DNA of 64,000 bases from Cupriavidus numazuensis (GCF_905397435.1 NZ_CAJPVI010000013.1:98370-162369); one strand, 5' to 3'; positions 43,562 through 53,031 are shown, counted from the first letter of the stretch. Notes: generated by a model not told the origin, from the letters alone. A program made the numbers and translations.

Positions 43562-44704
43562 ATGGGTCCCTGGATATCGATGGACGAGGCGTGTGCGCGG
43601 CTCGGCGTGCGGCCGCAGACGGTCTATGCGTACGTCAGCCGCGGCAAGATCGAGGTCATGTCCGATCCGGTCGATACGCGTCGCAGCCTGTATCGCGCCG
43701 AAGACGTGGCGACGCTGGCCAAACGCAAGCAGGCCGGGCGCAAGCATGAGACGCTGGCCACCAACACGCTGTTTGGCGCCGAGCCCAGTATCCCGACCGC
43801 GATCTCCACGTTCCTGCGCGAACGGCTCTACTACCGTGGCCGCGACGCGGTGGCGCTGGCCGAAAACGCCACGCTGGAAGAGGCCGCGCAACTGCTGTGG
43901 GATTCGGCGCAGCCGGTGAACTTCTCGTCGTCCACCAAGGTGGCCAAACCGGGGCGTGTGGCGGCCTTCAAGACGTTGGCCGAACTGGCTGCCACCGGTC
44001 ACTCGACGCATGGCCGCATGACGCGCGTCCTGCATGCGGAAGGCCAGGGCCTGGTCGGCCAGCTGGCCAACGCGTTTGGCGCGCAGCCGGGGCAGCAAGC
44101 GCTGCATATGCGCTTCGCGCAAGGGTGGGCGCTGAAGCCGGCAGGGGCGGAGCTGCTGAGGATGGCCATGGTGCTGCTGGTCGACCATGAACTGACCAGT
44201 TCCGCGTTTGCGTCGCGCATCGCGGCGTCGAATGGTGCGTCGTTGCCCGCGTGCCTGCTCTCAGGCTTGTCTACGCTGTCCGGTCCGCTGCATGGCGATG
44301 CCTCCGGCCGCGTCAAGGCGCTGTTCAACGACGTGGAGCGGCAGGGCGAGGATCAGGTCATCACGCACTACCTGTCGACCGGACAAGCCCTTGCGGGTTT
44401 TGGGCACCATCTCTATCCCGAGGGCGACCCGCGCGCCGCCGCGCTGCTGGCCCGGTTCGAGCCGCCGCCGGTCATTGCAAGGTTCATCGCACAGGCAACA
44501 CGCCTGACCGGCTTGCAGCCCAATATCGACGTTGCGCTGGCCGCGCTGGTGATTCACTGCGGCCTGCCCGACGATGCAGCGTTCGGGATGTTCGCCACGG
44601 CGCGCAGCATCGGACTGCTCGCGCACAGCCTGGAGCAGTTGGGGGTCGGACAGGTTATCCGTCCAAGAGGGCGCTATGTCGGCGTAATGCCGGAACGAGT
44701 ATGA
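43562..44704 (+). CDS. Helix-turn-helix-citrate synthase fusion
   Basis: A 380-residue protein. Residues 1-55 form a MerR/excisionase-like winged helix (ISMDEACARLGVRPQTVYAY, then VSRGKIEVMSDPVDTRRSLY). The rest is a citrate synthase domain with its three active-site residues recognisable: His about 244 in GPLHGDA, His about 282 in GFGHHLY (normally GFGHRVY) and Asp about 322 in NIDVALAAL. The large domain is shorter than in true citrate synthase. It could be a synthase with an accessory domain or a regulator that uses the fold to sense acyl-CoA or oxaloacetate. Divergent from the Bug/FAH operon with a palindrome in between, which favours regulation. Confidence 0.85.
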   Translation: MGPWISMDEACARLGVRPQTVYAYVSRGKIEVMSDPVDTRRSLYRAEDVATLAKRKQAGRKHETLATNTLFGAEPSIPTAISTFLRERLYYRGRDAVALAENATLEEAAQLLWDSAQPVNFSSSTKVAKPGRVAAFKTLAELAATGHSTHGRMTRVLHAEGQGLVGQLANAFGAQPGQQALHMRFAQGWALKPAGAELLRMAMVLLVDHELTSSAFASRIAASNGASLPACLLSGLSTLSGPLHGDASGRVKALFNDVERQGEDQVITHYLSTGQALAGFGHHLYPEGDPRAAALLARFEPPPVIARFIAQATRLTGLQPNIDVALAALVIHCGLPDDAAFGMFATARSIGLLAHSLEQLGVGQVIRPRGRYVGVMPERV

Positions 44705-44762
44705 GCTGACGACATTCGCTGCGGGGGTTCTTGTATGTGCGGGCAGACAGGCATGCGGTCCA

Positions 44763-44790
44763 TTGCACTCTGCCTTATCACAGATATAAA
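44763..44790 (+). promoter_or_regulatory. Candidate sigma-70 promoter of the peptidase operon
   Basis: TTGCAC and TATAAA separated by 16 bases, about 100 bases upstream of the sedolisin start. Confidence 0.5.
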
Positions 44791-44891
44791 ACACGCTCAG
44801 CAGCGGCATTTTGACGAATCGCCCCGCAATACCTAAGCTCGTTTGAGCCTGCCGGCGAAGCCGCTGGCAACGGTCAGTGCGGGAGGAAAAC

Positions 44892-46547
44892 ATGGCGGAC
44901 ACCCACGTACAGCTTGCCGGCAGTCGCCGGCCGCTGCCGCACAACGCCATCCGGGTGCGCGACGTGGATCCGCACGCGATCGTCGACGTTACGGTCACGC
45001 TCAAGGGTCCCGATCTTCCCGCACCGGGGCAGATGCCCGACAAGGCGTTGTCACGCGAAGAGATCGCGCAGCGCTTCGGCGTGCCTGCGGAAACGGTGCG
45101 CAAGGTCGAGGACGTGCTGCGTAGCTACGGCCTTCAGATCCTCGAGGTGAAGCAGGGTGGCCGCAGCATTCGGGTGCGCGGAACGGCGTCGGCGATGATC
45201 GCTGCGTTCAGGCCCGAACTTGGCATCTACCACGTGCCCGGACAGGGCCAGATCCGCGCGCGCCAGGGCGTGCTGATGGTGCCAGGCGAGATCGCCGACG
45301 TCGTGGAGGGTGTGTTCGGGCTGGACCAGCGACAGATGGCGAAGCGTCATGCGCAAGCCGTGGCGTTGGCGCGCACGCCGGCCCCGCTGACCCCGGCCGA
45401 CCTTGTAAAGCGATACCACTTTCCCGATGGCGATGGCGCCGGCAGGACGATCGCCATCGCCGAATTCGGCCAGAACGTCGGCAATGGGCAGGTGCTGCCG
45501 CCCGCGTATCTTCCCTCGGACGTATCCATGTTCTGCAAGCGGCAGGGAGTGCCGGTGCCCGTGGTGCGAATCGAAAGCGTCGGCCTGTCGCCGCTCAGCG
45601 AACAACAGTTCAGGGCCGAGATTCAGGAGCTCCCCAAGGACCTGCAGGACCTGCTGTTCATGCAGACCGCCGAGACGATGATGGATATCGAGATCGTCGC
45701 CGGACTTTGTCCGAAGGCGGATATCGGCGTGTATTTCGCGACGTGGGGAGAGAGCGGCTGGATCAATCTGCTCGACGAGGTCACGTCGGGGAAAGGTCCG
45801 GTGCCCGTGGCGCTGTCCATCAGCTACGGTCTCGCCGAAGAGGCGACGGACTGGAGCCACGGCGCGATGGCATCGATCAATCAACGGCTCCAGATCGCGG
45901 CGATGCAGGGCGTGACCGTGTGCGTATCGTCGGGCGATGATGGCAGTGGCTGCAATCAACCCGGCAACCGCTGCCATGTCGAGTTCCCGACATCGAGTCC
46001 CTATGTGCTGAGCGTGGGCGGCACCATGCTCGTGGCACACGCGGACGGGAAGGCCGAGGAAGTGGCCTGGTGGGAAGCGCCAGGCGAGCGCACGCAGCAG
46101 GGTGGTGGCTCGACCGGTGGTGGCGTGAGCGTGCTGAATCCGCGGCCGCCGTGGCAGAACGTCTCGGTGGCGTCGCTGAATTCCGGCGCTGCGAACGGGC
46201 GCGTGGTGCCTGACGTAGCCGCATTGGCCGGGCCGCCGCTCTACGACCTGCTGCTCGATGGCCACGCATTGCCCGACGGCGGCACGAGCGCCGCTGCGCC
46301 GCTGTGGGCCGCGCTGGTGGCGCGCATCGACGCGGCGTTGCCGGCCGGCAAGCGGCAGCGTTTCCTTGCGCCGCTGCTCTACAAGGGCGATGTGGGGCGC
46401 GCGGGCTTCAGCGACATCGTCTCGGGCCAGAACACCTCGCGTCCGAGCCCCGGCAAGGGCTATACGGCCAAGGCGGGCTTTGATGCTGTCACCGGCTGGG
46501 GCGTGCCCAATGGCCAGGGGTTGCTCGCAGCCCTGGCTGCTGTCTGA
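44892..46547 (+). CDS. S53 sedolisin/kumamolisin-type peptidase
   Basis: A 551-residue acid serine-carboxyl peptidase. An N-terminal prodomain (about residues 1-165, PDKALSREEIAQRFGVPAET) is followed by the catalytic domain with Glu and Asp in ETMMDIEIVAG, the oxyanion Asp in SSGDDGSGC, and the nucleophile Ser in GGTSAAAPLWA. GGGAGGAAAA precedes the ATG at 44892. No signal peptide is visible, although sedolisins normally act outside the cell at low pH. It is followed after 40 bases by an S10 carboxypeptidase gene: an endo/exopeptidase pair. Confidence 0.9.
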   Translation: MADTHVQLAGSRRPLPHNAIRVRDVDPHAIVDVTVTLKGPDLPAPGQMPDKALSREEIAQRFGVPAETVRKVEDVLRSYGLQILEVKQGGRSIRVRGTASAMIAAFRPELGIYHVPGQGQIRARQGVLMVPGEIADVVEGVFGLDQRQMAKRHAQAVALARTPAPLTPADLVKRYHFPDGDGAGRTIAIAEFGQNVGNGQVLPPAYLPSDVSMFCKRQGVPVPVVRIESVGLSPLSEQQFRAEIQELPKDLQDLLFMQTAETMMDIEIVAGLCPKADIGVYFATWGESGWINLLDEVTSGKGPVPVALSISYGLAEEATDWSHGAMASINQRLQIAAMQGVTVCVSSGDDGSGCNQPGNRCHVEFPTSSPYVLSVGGTMLVAHADGKAEEVAWWEAPGERTQQGGGSTGGGVSVLNPRPPWQNVSVASLNSGAANGRVVPDVAALAGPPLYDLLLDGHALPDGGTSAAAPLWAALVARIDAALPAGKRQRFLAPLLYKGDVGRAGFSDIVSGQNTSRPSPGKGYTAKAGFDAVTGWGVPNGQGLLAALAAV

Positions 46548-46587
46548 CGCCATCGGGTCCGCCATTTCGAACACGGAGGCCAATGCA

Positions 46588-48198
46588 ATGAGCCCGACGA
46601 CACGAAAGGAAGTCCCGCCCGATGAGCCGCTCGTCGACACCACGCCCTATGGCTATGGCCCGGACGATTCGGTGACCGACGTCACCGAGACCGCGGCGAT
46701 CACGCAGCACACGCTGAAGCTGCATGGCAAGTCGCTCGCCTACACGGCGCGAGCGGGCCATCTGGTGACAACGGACCCATACAGCGCCATGCCGGCCGCC
46801 AAGCTGTTCTATGTCGCCTTCACGCTCAATGGCGCGGTGGCATCCAAACGACCCGTGACCTTCTTCTACAACGGCGGCCCCGGATCGTCATCGGTCTTCC
46901 TGCTGCTCGGCTCCTTCGGACCACGCCGGATCAAGACCAGCATGCCCGGTTTCACGCCACCCGCGCCCTACGAGATGGAAGACAACGAGGACTGCCTGCT
47001 CGACCATACCGACCTCGTCTTCATCAACCCCGTTGGAACAGGCTATTCCGGCGCGATCGCGCCGGGCACCAACAAGGACTTCTGGGGCGTGGACGAAGAC
47101 GCCAGTTGCATCAAGCAGTTCATCAAGCGTTATCTGACCGTGTTCAACCGCTGGAATTCGCCGAAGTACCTGTTCGGGGAGTCTTATGGAACGCCGCGCA
47201 CCTGCGTGCTGACATGGCTGCTGCATGAGGATGGCGTGGACCTCAATGGCATCGTGCTGCAGTCCTCGATCCTCGACTATTCGCAGGCGGGCAACCCAAT
47301 CGGGCTGCTTCCCACGCTCGCGGCTGACGCGTGGTTCCACAAGATGGTCACGCTGTCGCCGGTGCCTGCCGAGCTGGCGGCGTTCATGGAGGACGTGGAG
47401 GCGTTTGCCATCGATGCCTACGTCGACGCGCTATCCGGGTTTCCAATGTTCGACCAGAAATCGCTTGAGTACCTGAGCGCCATTCTCGGCATTCCGCAGG
47501 AGGTCCTCCGGTACTGGAAGCTCGACCCGTCGACCGCGAACGGCTCGGTGTTCCTGACCAGCCTGTTGCTGGACAAGGGCCTTGCCGTGGGGGCATACGA
47601 CGGGCGGGTGACGGCGCAAGATACGGGTATCGCCGAATACATCGCCCCGAACTCGGGCGGCAATGATCCGACCATGACCGCCGTCGGCGGCGTCTATACG
47701 GCGATGTGGAACGTGTATCTCAACGAGGAACTGCAGTTCACGTCGACCTCGCCGTTCATGGACCTGAACGACGAGGCCTTTCTCAACTGGAATTTCGGTC
47801 ACGTCGATCCCACCGGCGCGCAACGCGGCGGTGTCGAAAGCCTCTACACGGCCGGCGATCTCGCTGCGGCGATGGCGCTGAATCCTTACCTGCGCGTGTT
47901 CTCCGCGAACGGTTACTACGACGCCGTGACGCCGTTCTTCCAGACCATCCTCAACTTCCAGAACATGCCGGCCGCCCATGCGGGCATCGCGACGACGCTG
48001 ACCGTCAGAAACTATCCCTCCGGCCATATGATCTACCTCGACAATGCGTCCCGTACGGCGATGAAGGCGGACCTGTCCGACTTCTATGCGGGCTCGGACC
48101 GGCATGTGGAAGCGGTCCAGGCCGCGTTGCCGGTGCAGGAGCAACAGGAGGCGTATGCGGCGCGGTATCGGAGGCGGCTGAGCCGGACGCCGTATTAA
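46588..48198 (+). CDS. S10 serine carboxypeptidase-like protein
   Basis: A 536-residue protein with carboxypeptidase Y-type motifs: NGGPGSSSVFLLL (oxyanion), GESYGT with the nucleophile Ser, Asp in YYDAVTPF, and His in SGHMIYL. S10 enzymes remove C-terminal residues at acid pH and are common in eukaryotes but sparse in bacteria. No signal peptide. GGAGGC lies upstream of the ATG at 46588; a longer frame overlaps the sedolisin gene and is rejected. Operon partner of the S53 peptidase. Confidence 0.88.
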   Translation: MSPTTRKEVPPDEPLVDTTPYGYGPDDSVTDVTETAAITQHTLKLHGKSLAYTARAGHLVTTDPYSAMPAAKLFYVAFTLNGAVASKRPVTFFYNGGPGSSSVFLLLGSFGPRRIKTSMPGFTPPAPYEMEDNEDCLLDHTDLVFINPVGTGYSGAIAPGTNKDFWGVDEDASCIKQFIKRYLTVFNRWNSPKYLFGESYGTPRTCVLTWLLHEDGVDLNGIVLQSSILDYSQAGNPIGLLPTLAADAWFHKMVTLSPVPAELAAFMEDVEAFAIDAYVDALSGFPMFDQKSLEYLSAILGIPQEVLRYWKLDPSTANGSVFLTSLLLDKGLAVGAYDGRVTAQDTGIAEYIAPNSGGNDPTMTAVGGVYTAMWNVYLNEELQFTSTSPFMDLNDEAFLNWNFGHVDPTGAQRGGVESLYTAGDLAAAMALNPYLRVFSANGYYDAVTPFFQTILNFQNMPAAHAGIATTLTVRNYPSGHMIYLDNASRTAMKADLSDFYAGSDRHVEAVQAALPVQEQQEAYAARYRRRLSRTPY

Positions 48199-48426
48199 GG
48201 GCGGGATTTGCGGGCGCCGCCCTGGGCTGCGCGCCAAAAGTGACCAATCGTGCGTATGGCGAGGTCCTTTCGCTTTCCGAATCCTCTTCTGGCATGCCAG
48301 ACCGTCGCGCGCCGGCTGCAGCGAGCGCCGGGTGTGGCGGCGTTCCTTTGCCGTTCGCGGGCAGCCGTCCTAAAACAGAGTGTGGGGCGGCAGTCACCGG
48401 GCCCCGCCGACAAGAGGAGGAACACC

Positions 48427-49272
48427 ATGTGCCGCTGGCTGGCCTACTCAGGCAGATCCGTGCCGCTCGAAGCGGTGCTGTTCCAGCCGGAACACTCTCT
48501 GATTGACCAGAGCCTGAATGCGCGGCTGGGCCATACCACTACCAATGGCGATGGCTTTGGCGTTGGCTGGTATGGACGCCACTCCGAGGTGCCATTCCGC
48601 TACCGTTGCCTGCACCCGGCCTGGAGTGATACCAACCTGCGCGAGACGGCGCGGGCGGTGCGGGCGCCGCTGTTCCTTGCGCACGTCAGGGCGGCTACCG
48701 GTACGCCTACGCAGGAAACCAATTGCCATCCGTTCCGCTTCGGCCGCTGGCTCTTCGTCCACAACGGCCTGATCCGGGAGTTTCCACTGTTGCGGCGCGA
48801 CCTGATGATGGCGGTCTCGCCGCAGCTGTTTCGCTGGATCGAAGGGTCCACGGATTCCGAGATCATGTTCTTCCTGGCGCTGACCTTCGGTCTGGAGCGC
48901 GATCCGCGCGCCGCGCTGGAGCAGATGGTGGGGCTGATCGAGGAGGTCGGCCACCGCTACGACGTCGAGCACCCGATCAACATGACCGTCTGCGTGACCG
49001 ACGGGCGGCAGATTGTTGCGGTGCGCTATTCCAGCGAAGCGGAATCGCGCTCGCTGTTCCACAGCACCTCGTTCCGCCAGTTGCGCGAACTGTATCCCGA
49101 CGACCCGCGCATCATCGCGGCAGGCGACGACGCATTTCTTGTGCTGTCGGAGCCGCTGATCGATGTGCAAGGCGTGTGGCAGGAGATACCCGAAGCCACG
49201 ATCCTGGTCGGGCGCGCCGGGGTGATCGACTACAGCCGTTTCACCCCGCGGATGCCGGAGCTTTCCAGTTAG
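48427..49272 (+). CDS. Class II glutamine amidotransferase (YafJ/EgtC-like)
   Basis: A 281-residue Ntn hydrolase. The catalytic Cys is residue 2 after Met removal (MCRWLAYSG), followed by TTNGDGFGVGWYG, HVRAATGTPTQETNCHPF and HNGLI, all typical of the YafJ/EgtC type. AGGAGG precedes the ATG. There is no synthase domain or ergothioneine gene nearby, so the amide substrate is unknown. Confidence 0.88.
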   Translation: MCRWLAYSGRSVPLEAVLFQPEHSLIDQSLNARLGHTTTNGDGFGVGWYGRHSEVPFRYRCLHPAWSDTNLRETARAVRAPLFLAHVRAATGTPTQETNCHPFRFGRWLFVHNGLIREFPLLRRDLMMAVSPQLFRWIEGSTDSEIMFFLALTFGLERDPRAALEQMVGLIEEVGHRYDVEHPINMTVCVTDGRQIVAVRYSSEAESRSLFHSTSFRQLRELYPDDPRIIAAGDDAFLVLSEPLIDVQGVWQEIPEATILVGRAGVIDYSRFTPRMPELSS

Positions 49273-49310
49273 TCCACTGCACTTGTACCTCCGCAGCGCG
49301 GCATGCCGGA

Positions 49311-49778
49311 CTAATAGCAGCCGCCCGTGTCGACGGTCAGGTTGAGCATGTCGTGCTCGAGGTCGCGTATCAGGTGTTCGTCTTCGCTGAGCAGTTCTTC
49401 CAGGATGTCATGGCTGGACAGCACCCCGGCGATGCGCCCGGATTCGAGAACAGGCAGATGGCGGATGCGCCTGGCGTGCATCAGCGCAAGGCATTGGTCG
49501 CAGGTATGGTCGGGCGAAACACAGACGACCTGGGTCGTCATGATGTCGCGGACCTTCGTCGCGCTGGCGCTGCGGCCAGCCAGTTCGACGCCACGGGCAT
49601 AATCCCGCTGGGACAGTATCCCGGCCAGCTTGTCGTCGTGCATCACCAGCACCGTGCTGATGTCCTTGTCGGTCATGAGTTGGAGCGCCGCCAGCACGGA
49701 ATCATCCGGCGCTACCGAAATGACATCGCGGGGCTTGTCGGCCAGAAGCTGGCGCGCTGTTTTTCTGACTTTGTTCAT
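49311..49778 (-). CDS. CBS-domain pair protein
   Basis: A 155-residue protein of two tandem CBS motifs (VISVAPDDSVLAALQLM, then VVCVSPDHTCDQCLALM), the usual stand-alone Bateman module that binds adenine nucleotides. The ATG at 49778 gives the family N-terminus (VRKTARQLLADK). It ends in GGCY. Regulatory partner unknown. Confidence 0.88.
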   Translation of the reverse strand: MNKVRKTARQLLADKPRDVISVAPDDSVLAALQLMTDKDISTVLVMHDDKLAGILSQRDYARGVELAGRSASATKVRDIMTTQVVCVSPDHTCDQCLALMHARRIRHLPVLESGRIAGVLSSHDILEELLSEDEHLIRDLEHDMLNLTVDTGGCY

Positions 49779-49919
49779 CGTCGTCTCCGGCTGAGGGTCC
49801 GTTGCGGTGCGTTGCATCGATCTGACACTGGCACGCTAATTGCCATCTCCATTCGCGGAAGGGACAGGGGAGCGCTATTGTTAAAGCATCCCCGCATCCA
49901 ATCACTATTGGGGGTCATC

Positions 49920-50048
49920 ATGAAACCGGTCGTGCACCATTTCCATTCGCATCCGCCCCATCACGGCGCCCGGTACTACGCGGTGCTGGCAACAGCATTG
50001 CTGGTGCCAGGCGTGCTGTATGTCTGCGTGGCGTTGCTGACGCAGTGA
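49920..50048 (+). CDS. Tiny His-rich membrane protein
   Basis: A 42-residue frame with a His-rich N-terminus (VVHHFHSHPPHHGARYY) and one membrane helix (AVLATALLVPGVLYVCVALL). GGGGGT lies just upstream of the ATG. It is too small for family assignment, but the composition (seven His in front of a helix) is unlikely by chance in non-coding GC-rich DNA. Confidence 0.5.
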   Translation: MKPVVHHFHSHPPHHGARYYAVLATALLVPGVLYVCVALLTQ

Positions 50049-50084
50049 AGGCGCGGGCAAGGTCCGCCGTCGTGTGACGAGCGT

Positions 50085-50453
50085 TCACGTGGGCTCGTCG
50101 TCCACGTCCGGCGCGGCCTTGCCAAGGAAGCCGAACTCCACGGGAAACTTGGTGTAGAACACGCGCACGTCTTCGGCCGCCAGGCGATCGAACAGTGCCT
50201 GCGTCTCCGACTCGGTCGCGATCATCGTGATTTCCTCGGGGCGATCGGCCAGTTCGACGAAATGCCAGCTGTGGAAACGGTGATCGTGTCCCATGCCTTC
50301 GGCCGCCACGCGATGCGTTGCGCCGCGAACATTCATGTCCCGCATGAGTTGCAGCAGCCAGTGCGACAGCTGCTTGCCGTGGTGGCGGCGGTTCTCCACG
50401 GTGTAGAAAGTGACCTGATAGCCATGCACGATTGTCTCCCGGCGCACTGCCAT
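50085..50453 (-). CDS. DUF190 protein
   Basis: A 122-residue DUF190 protein, a PII-like small fold often found with CrcB fluoride channels. Visible core: VTFYTVENRRHHGKQLSHWL and a beta-rich end. It follows the CLC-F gene by 67 bases on the same strand and therefore lies under the fluoride riboswitch at 51911-51980, which supports a role in fluoride tolerance. Confidence 0.82.
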   Translation of the reverse strand: MAVRRETIVHGYQVTFYTVENRRHHGKQLSHWLLQLMRDMNVRGATHRVAAEGMGHDHRFHSWHFVELADRPEEITMIATESETQALFDRLAAEDVRVFYTKFPVEFGFLGKAAPDVDDEPT

Positions 50454-50520
50454 CCCTGAGCGGGCACACTATTCAGTCTACTCTCCAATCGTCGGCTGCT
50501 TGACCTGCCCGCCTCCCGGT

Positions 50521-51831
50521 TCAGTCCCGCTTGTCGAGTGAATCGGGCTGTCCTTTTTGCCGCAAGCCAGGCACTTCCGACAGGCCCACGCCTTCGGGAA
50601 TGCGCAGGCGTTTTGCCTGTCCGATACGCTGCGCGTGGTAAATGCCGGTATGGCCCGAGAACAGATAGCTCACGACGCACGCGATGCCGGCGAATGTACC
50701 GACCTCGGGCCCGAACAGTTCGATTGCCATGATGGTCGACGCAATCGGCGTATTGGCCGCGCCGGCGAACACCGCCACGAAGCCCAGCCCCGCCAGCAGC
50801 GGAAACGGCAGCGGCAGGACGTAACCGAGCGCATTGCCGAGCGTTGCGCCGATATAGAAGAGCGGGGTGACCTCGCCACCCTTGAAGCCGGAGGCGAGCG
50901 TCATCACGGTGAACACGGCCTTGCCCGCGAAATCATAGGCGGGAAGCGGCTGCCTGAACGCCTCGACGATGGTCGGGATGCCAAGGCCGAGATACTTGTC
51001 GGTGCCGAGCAGCAATGCGGCGCCCGCTACCACGCAGCCCCCAAGGAACGGACGAAGCGGGCCGAACGCAATCCTGCGCTTGAGCATGCGCGACAGCCGA
51101 TGCGTGCATTGCGCGAACGCCATGCCGGCGACGCCAAACGCAATGCCTGCAATGACGGCGCAAGCCAGGGTCAAGGGTCCGAGGTGCGGGACGAAGGGAA
51201 TGGCGTAATGCGTATGGTGAACGCCAAGCAGCGGGGGAACCAGGTCGCCGACGATGGCGGCCACGAAACACGGCAGGATCGCGTCATAGCGCAGCCGGCC
51301 AATGGCCAGCACCTCAAGCCCGAAGACCGCGCCGGCCAGCGGCGTGCCGAACACCGACGCAAAACCCGCGCTGATGCCGGCCATCAGCAGGATGCGGCGC
51401 GCCTCCTTGTCGAGACGAAACAGGCGCGTCAGGTAGTCGGCAAAGGTGCCGCCCATCTGCACGGCGGTGCCTTCGCGCCCGGCGGAGCCGCCAAACAGGT
51501 GCGTGATGACGGTGCCGAGCAGGATCATCGGCGCCATGCGTTTCGGGACGATGCGTTTCGGGTCGTGGATCTCGTCGATCAGCAGGTTATTGCCGCCCTC
51601 GACCGACTGCCCCATGTAGTGGTAGATGAGCCCGACAGACAGGCCGGCCAGCGGCAGCAGCCAGAGTAGCCAGGGATGCGCGTGCCGTGTATCGGTGGCC
51701 CAGTCGAGGGCGAGCAGCAGCGCGGCCGAACCGGCGCCGGACAGGATCCCGACCAGTGCGCCCAGAAACAGCCAGCGGCCCAGATAGGGCAGCATGGCCA
51801 ATGGCTCCGGTGGAGCGAATGTCTTCTTCAT
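50521..51831 (-). CDS. CLC-F fluoride/H+ antiporter
   Basis: A 436-residue CLC protein with many hydrophobic segments. It has the fluoride-type filter: GGNNLLIDEIH (Asn where chloride CLCs have the GSGIP Ser) and GREGTAVQMG (Thr where chloride types have Pro). The segment GFKGGEVTPLFYIGA matches the second half. A fluoride riboswitch directly upstream confirms the ion. The ATG at 51831 begins the family N-terminus; an upstream ATG at 51855 is possible. Confidence 0.92.
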   Translation of the reverse strand: MKKTFAPPEPLAMLPYLGRWLFLGALVGILSGAGSAALLLALDWATDTRHAHPWLLWLLPLAGLSVGLIYHYMGQSVEGGNNLLIDEIHDPKRIVPKRMAPMILLGTVITHLFGGSAGREGTAVQMGGTFADYLTRLFRLDKEARRILLMAGISAGFASVFGTPLAGAVFGLEVLAIGRLRYDAILPCFVAAIVGDLVPPLLGVHHTHYAIPFVPHLGPLTLACAVIAGIAFGVAGMAFAQCTHRLSRMLKRRIAFGPLRPFLGGCVVAGAALLLGTDKYLGLGIPTIVEAFRQPLPAYDFAGKAVFTVMTLASGFKGGEVTPLFYIGATLGNALGYVLPLPFPLLAGLGFVAVFAGAANTPIASTIMAIELFGPEVGTFAGIACVVSYLFSGHTGIYHAQRIGQAKRLRIPEGVGLSEVPGLRQKGQPDSLDKRD

Positions 51832-51910
51832 GATGACCAGATTCGAAGAACTCAAACCTGGACGGCGGGACGCCGTATGGACGTGTGCCTACAACTTCCC
51901 TGTCCAGGAA

Positions 51911-51980
51911 CTTGCAGGCATCATCAGCTGCCCGGCACATGCGAACCAGTCAGCGGTTAAGGGAGGAATGCCATCTCCGC
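51911..51980 (-). ncRNA. Fluoride riboswitch (crcB motif)
   Basis: Read on the minus strand, the 5' stem is GCGGAGATGGCATTCCTCC, followed by TTAACCGC and, about 24 bases on, GGCAGCTGATGATGCCTGC. These are the conserved parts of the crcB RNA: GG-GATGG-CC stem, the AAC-pseudoknot segment, and the CTGATGA-CC-TGC 3' half. It ends about 80 bases before the CLC-F start, in the leader. Binding of F- should raise expression of the antiporter and DUF190. Confidence 0.9.
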
Positions 51981-52045
51981 AAGGTTGGCATTCTGCCTGA
52001 CCCGCGTAATGTGGGCAAGCAGCGCCATGTGCCCCGCAGGGCAGT

Positions 52046-52954
52046 TCAGCGCCGCTGCGCCAGCCAGATGCCGGCCCCGATCGTCACCAGCCCGACCGCG
52101 TGGTACCAGCGCGGCCAGTCGCCGAGCAACAGCGTAGACAGCAGCGCCGCGAACACTGGCGTCAGCGTGATGAAGAAGACCGGCAATTGCGCGCCGGCAC
52201 GCGCGATTGCACGGTCCCAGGCGAAATAGGCAAGCAGCGAAGGGATGGTGGCCACATAGAGCAGGATCGCCGCGACCTTGCCGCTCCATTGGAAAGGCTG
52301 CTCGAGTGTCATCAGTTCCCACGCGGTCACGGGCATGCTGACCACGAGGCCGGTCACGATCTGTGCGAACAGCAGCACGGGCAGCGGCAACTCGGGGCGC
52401 CGCTTGCGCAGCAGCCAGGTGTAGGCGCTCCACGCGATGGTGGCGGCCAGCATATAGAGATCGCCCGCGACAAAATCGAGCTGGGCAAGGCGGCCAAGCT
52501 CGCCGCGCACTAGCACGAACGACACGCCAACGAGGCACAGCAGCGCGCCCGCGACATGCCACGGCTTCATCTTCTCGTGAAAGCACGTGGCGCCGATCAC
52601 CAGCAGGAACAGCGGCGTGGAGGCGCCGATCAGCGTCACATTGATCGGCGTCGACGTGGTCAGTGCCAGGTACTGCAACGCGTTATAGCTGGCGATCGAC
52701 AGCATGCCGAGGGCAAGGATCACACCCGCATGCCGGCGCAGCGCAGCGCGGTGCTCGACGACGCCGCGCCATGCGTAAGGCGCCAGCAGCAGCCCGGCCA
52801 GCAGCCAGCGTACGAAGTTCAGCGTGACCGGCGGCACCGTCCCGGCAGCCAGCCGGCCAACGATGGCGTTGCCGGCCCAGCTCAATGGCGGGAAGGTGAG
52901 CAGGAACAGTGTGGTCCAGTCGAGGCGTCTGGAACCGGTGGCGCTGGCGTGCAT
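52046..52954 (-). CDS. EamA/DMT-family exporter
   Basis: A 302-residue membrane protein with ten predicted helices in two EamA repeats (first: LSWAGNAIVGRLAAGTVPPV; second: AGDLYMLAATIAWSAYTWLL). These carriers export metabolites such as amino acids. Its end overlaps the region just upstream of the riboswitch, so it reads towards the CLC-F gene. Confidence 0.88.
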   Translation of the reverse strand: MHASATGSRRLDWTTLFLLTFPPLSWAGNAIVGRLAAGTVPPVTLNFVRWLLAGLLLAPYAWRGVVEHRAALRRHAGVILALGMLSIASYNALQYLALTTSTPINVTLIGASTPLFLLVIGATCFHEKMKPWHVAGALLCLVGVSFVLVRGELGRLAQLDFVAGDLYMLAATIAWSAYTWLLRKRRPELPLPVLLFAQIVTGLVVSMPVTAWELMTLEQPFQWSGKVAAILLYVATIPSLLAYFAWDRAIARAGAQLPVFFITLTPVFAALLSTLLLGDWPRWYHAVGLVTIGAGIWLAQRR

Positions 52955-53031
52955 GGGTGTGGCGGTGGTTTCTTCTTGTAAAGCCGCATTATCCGCCAGT
53001 CGCGCGGCGCCGGCGGCTCTTGCAATACGGC

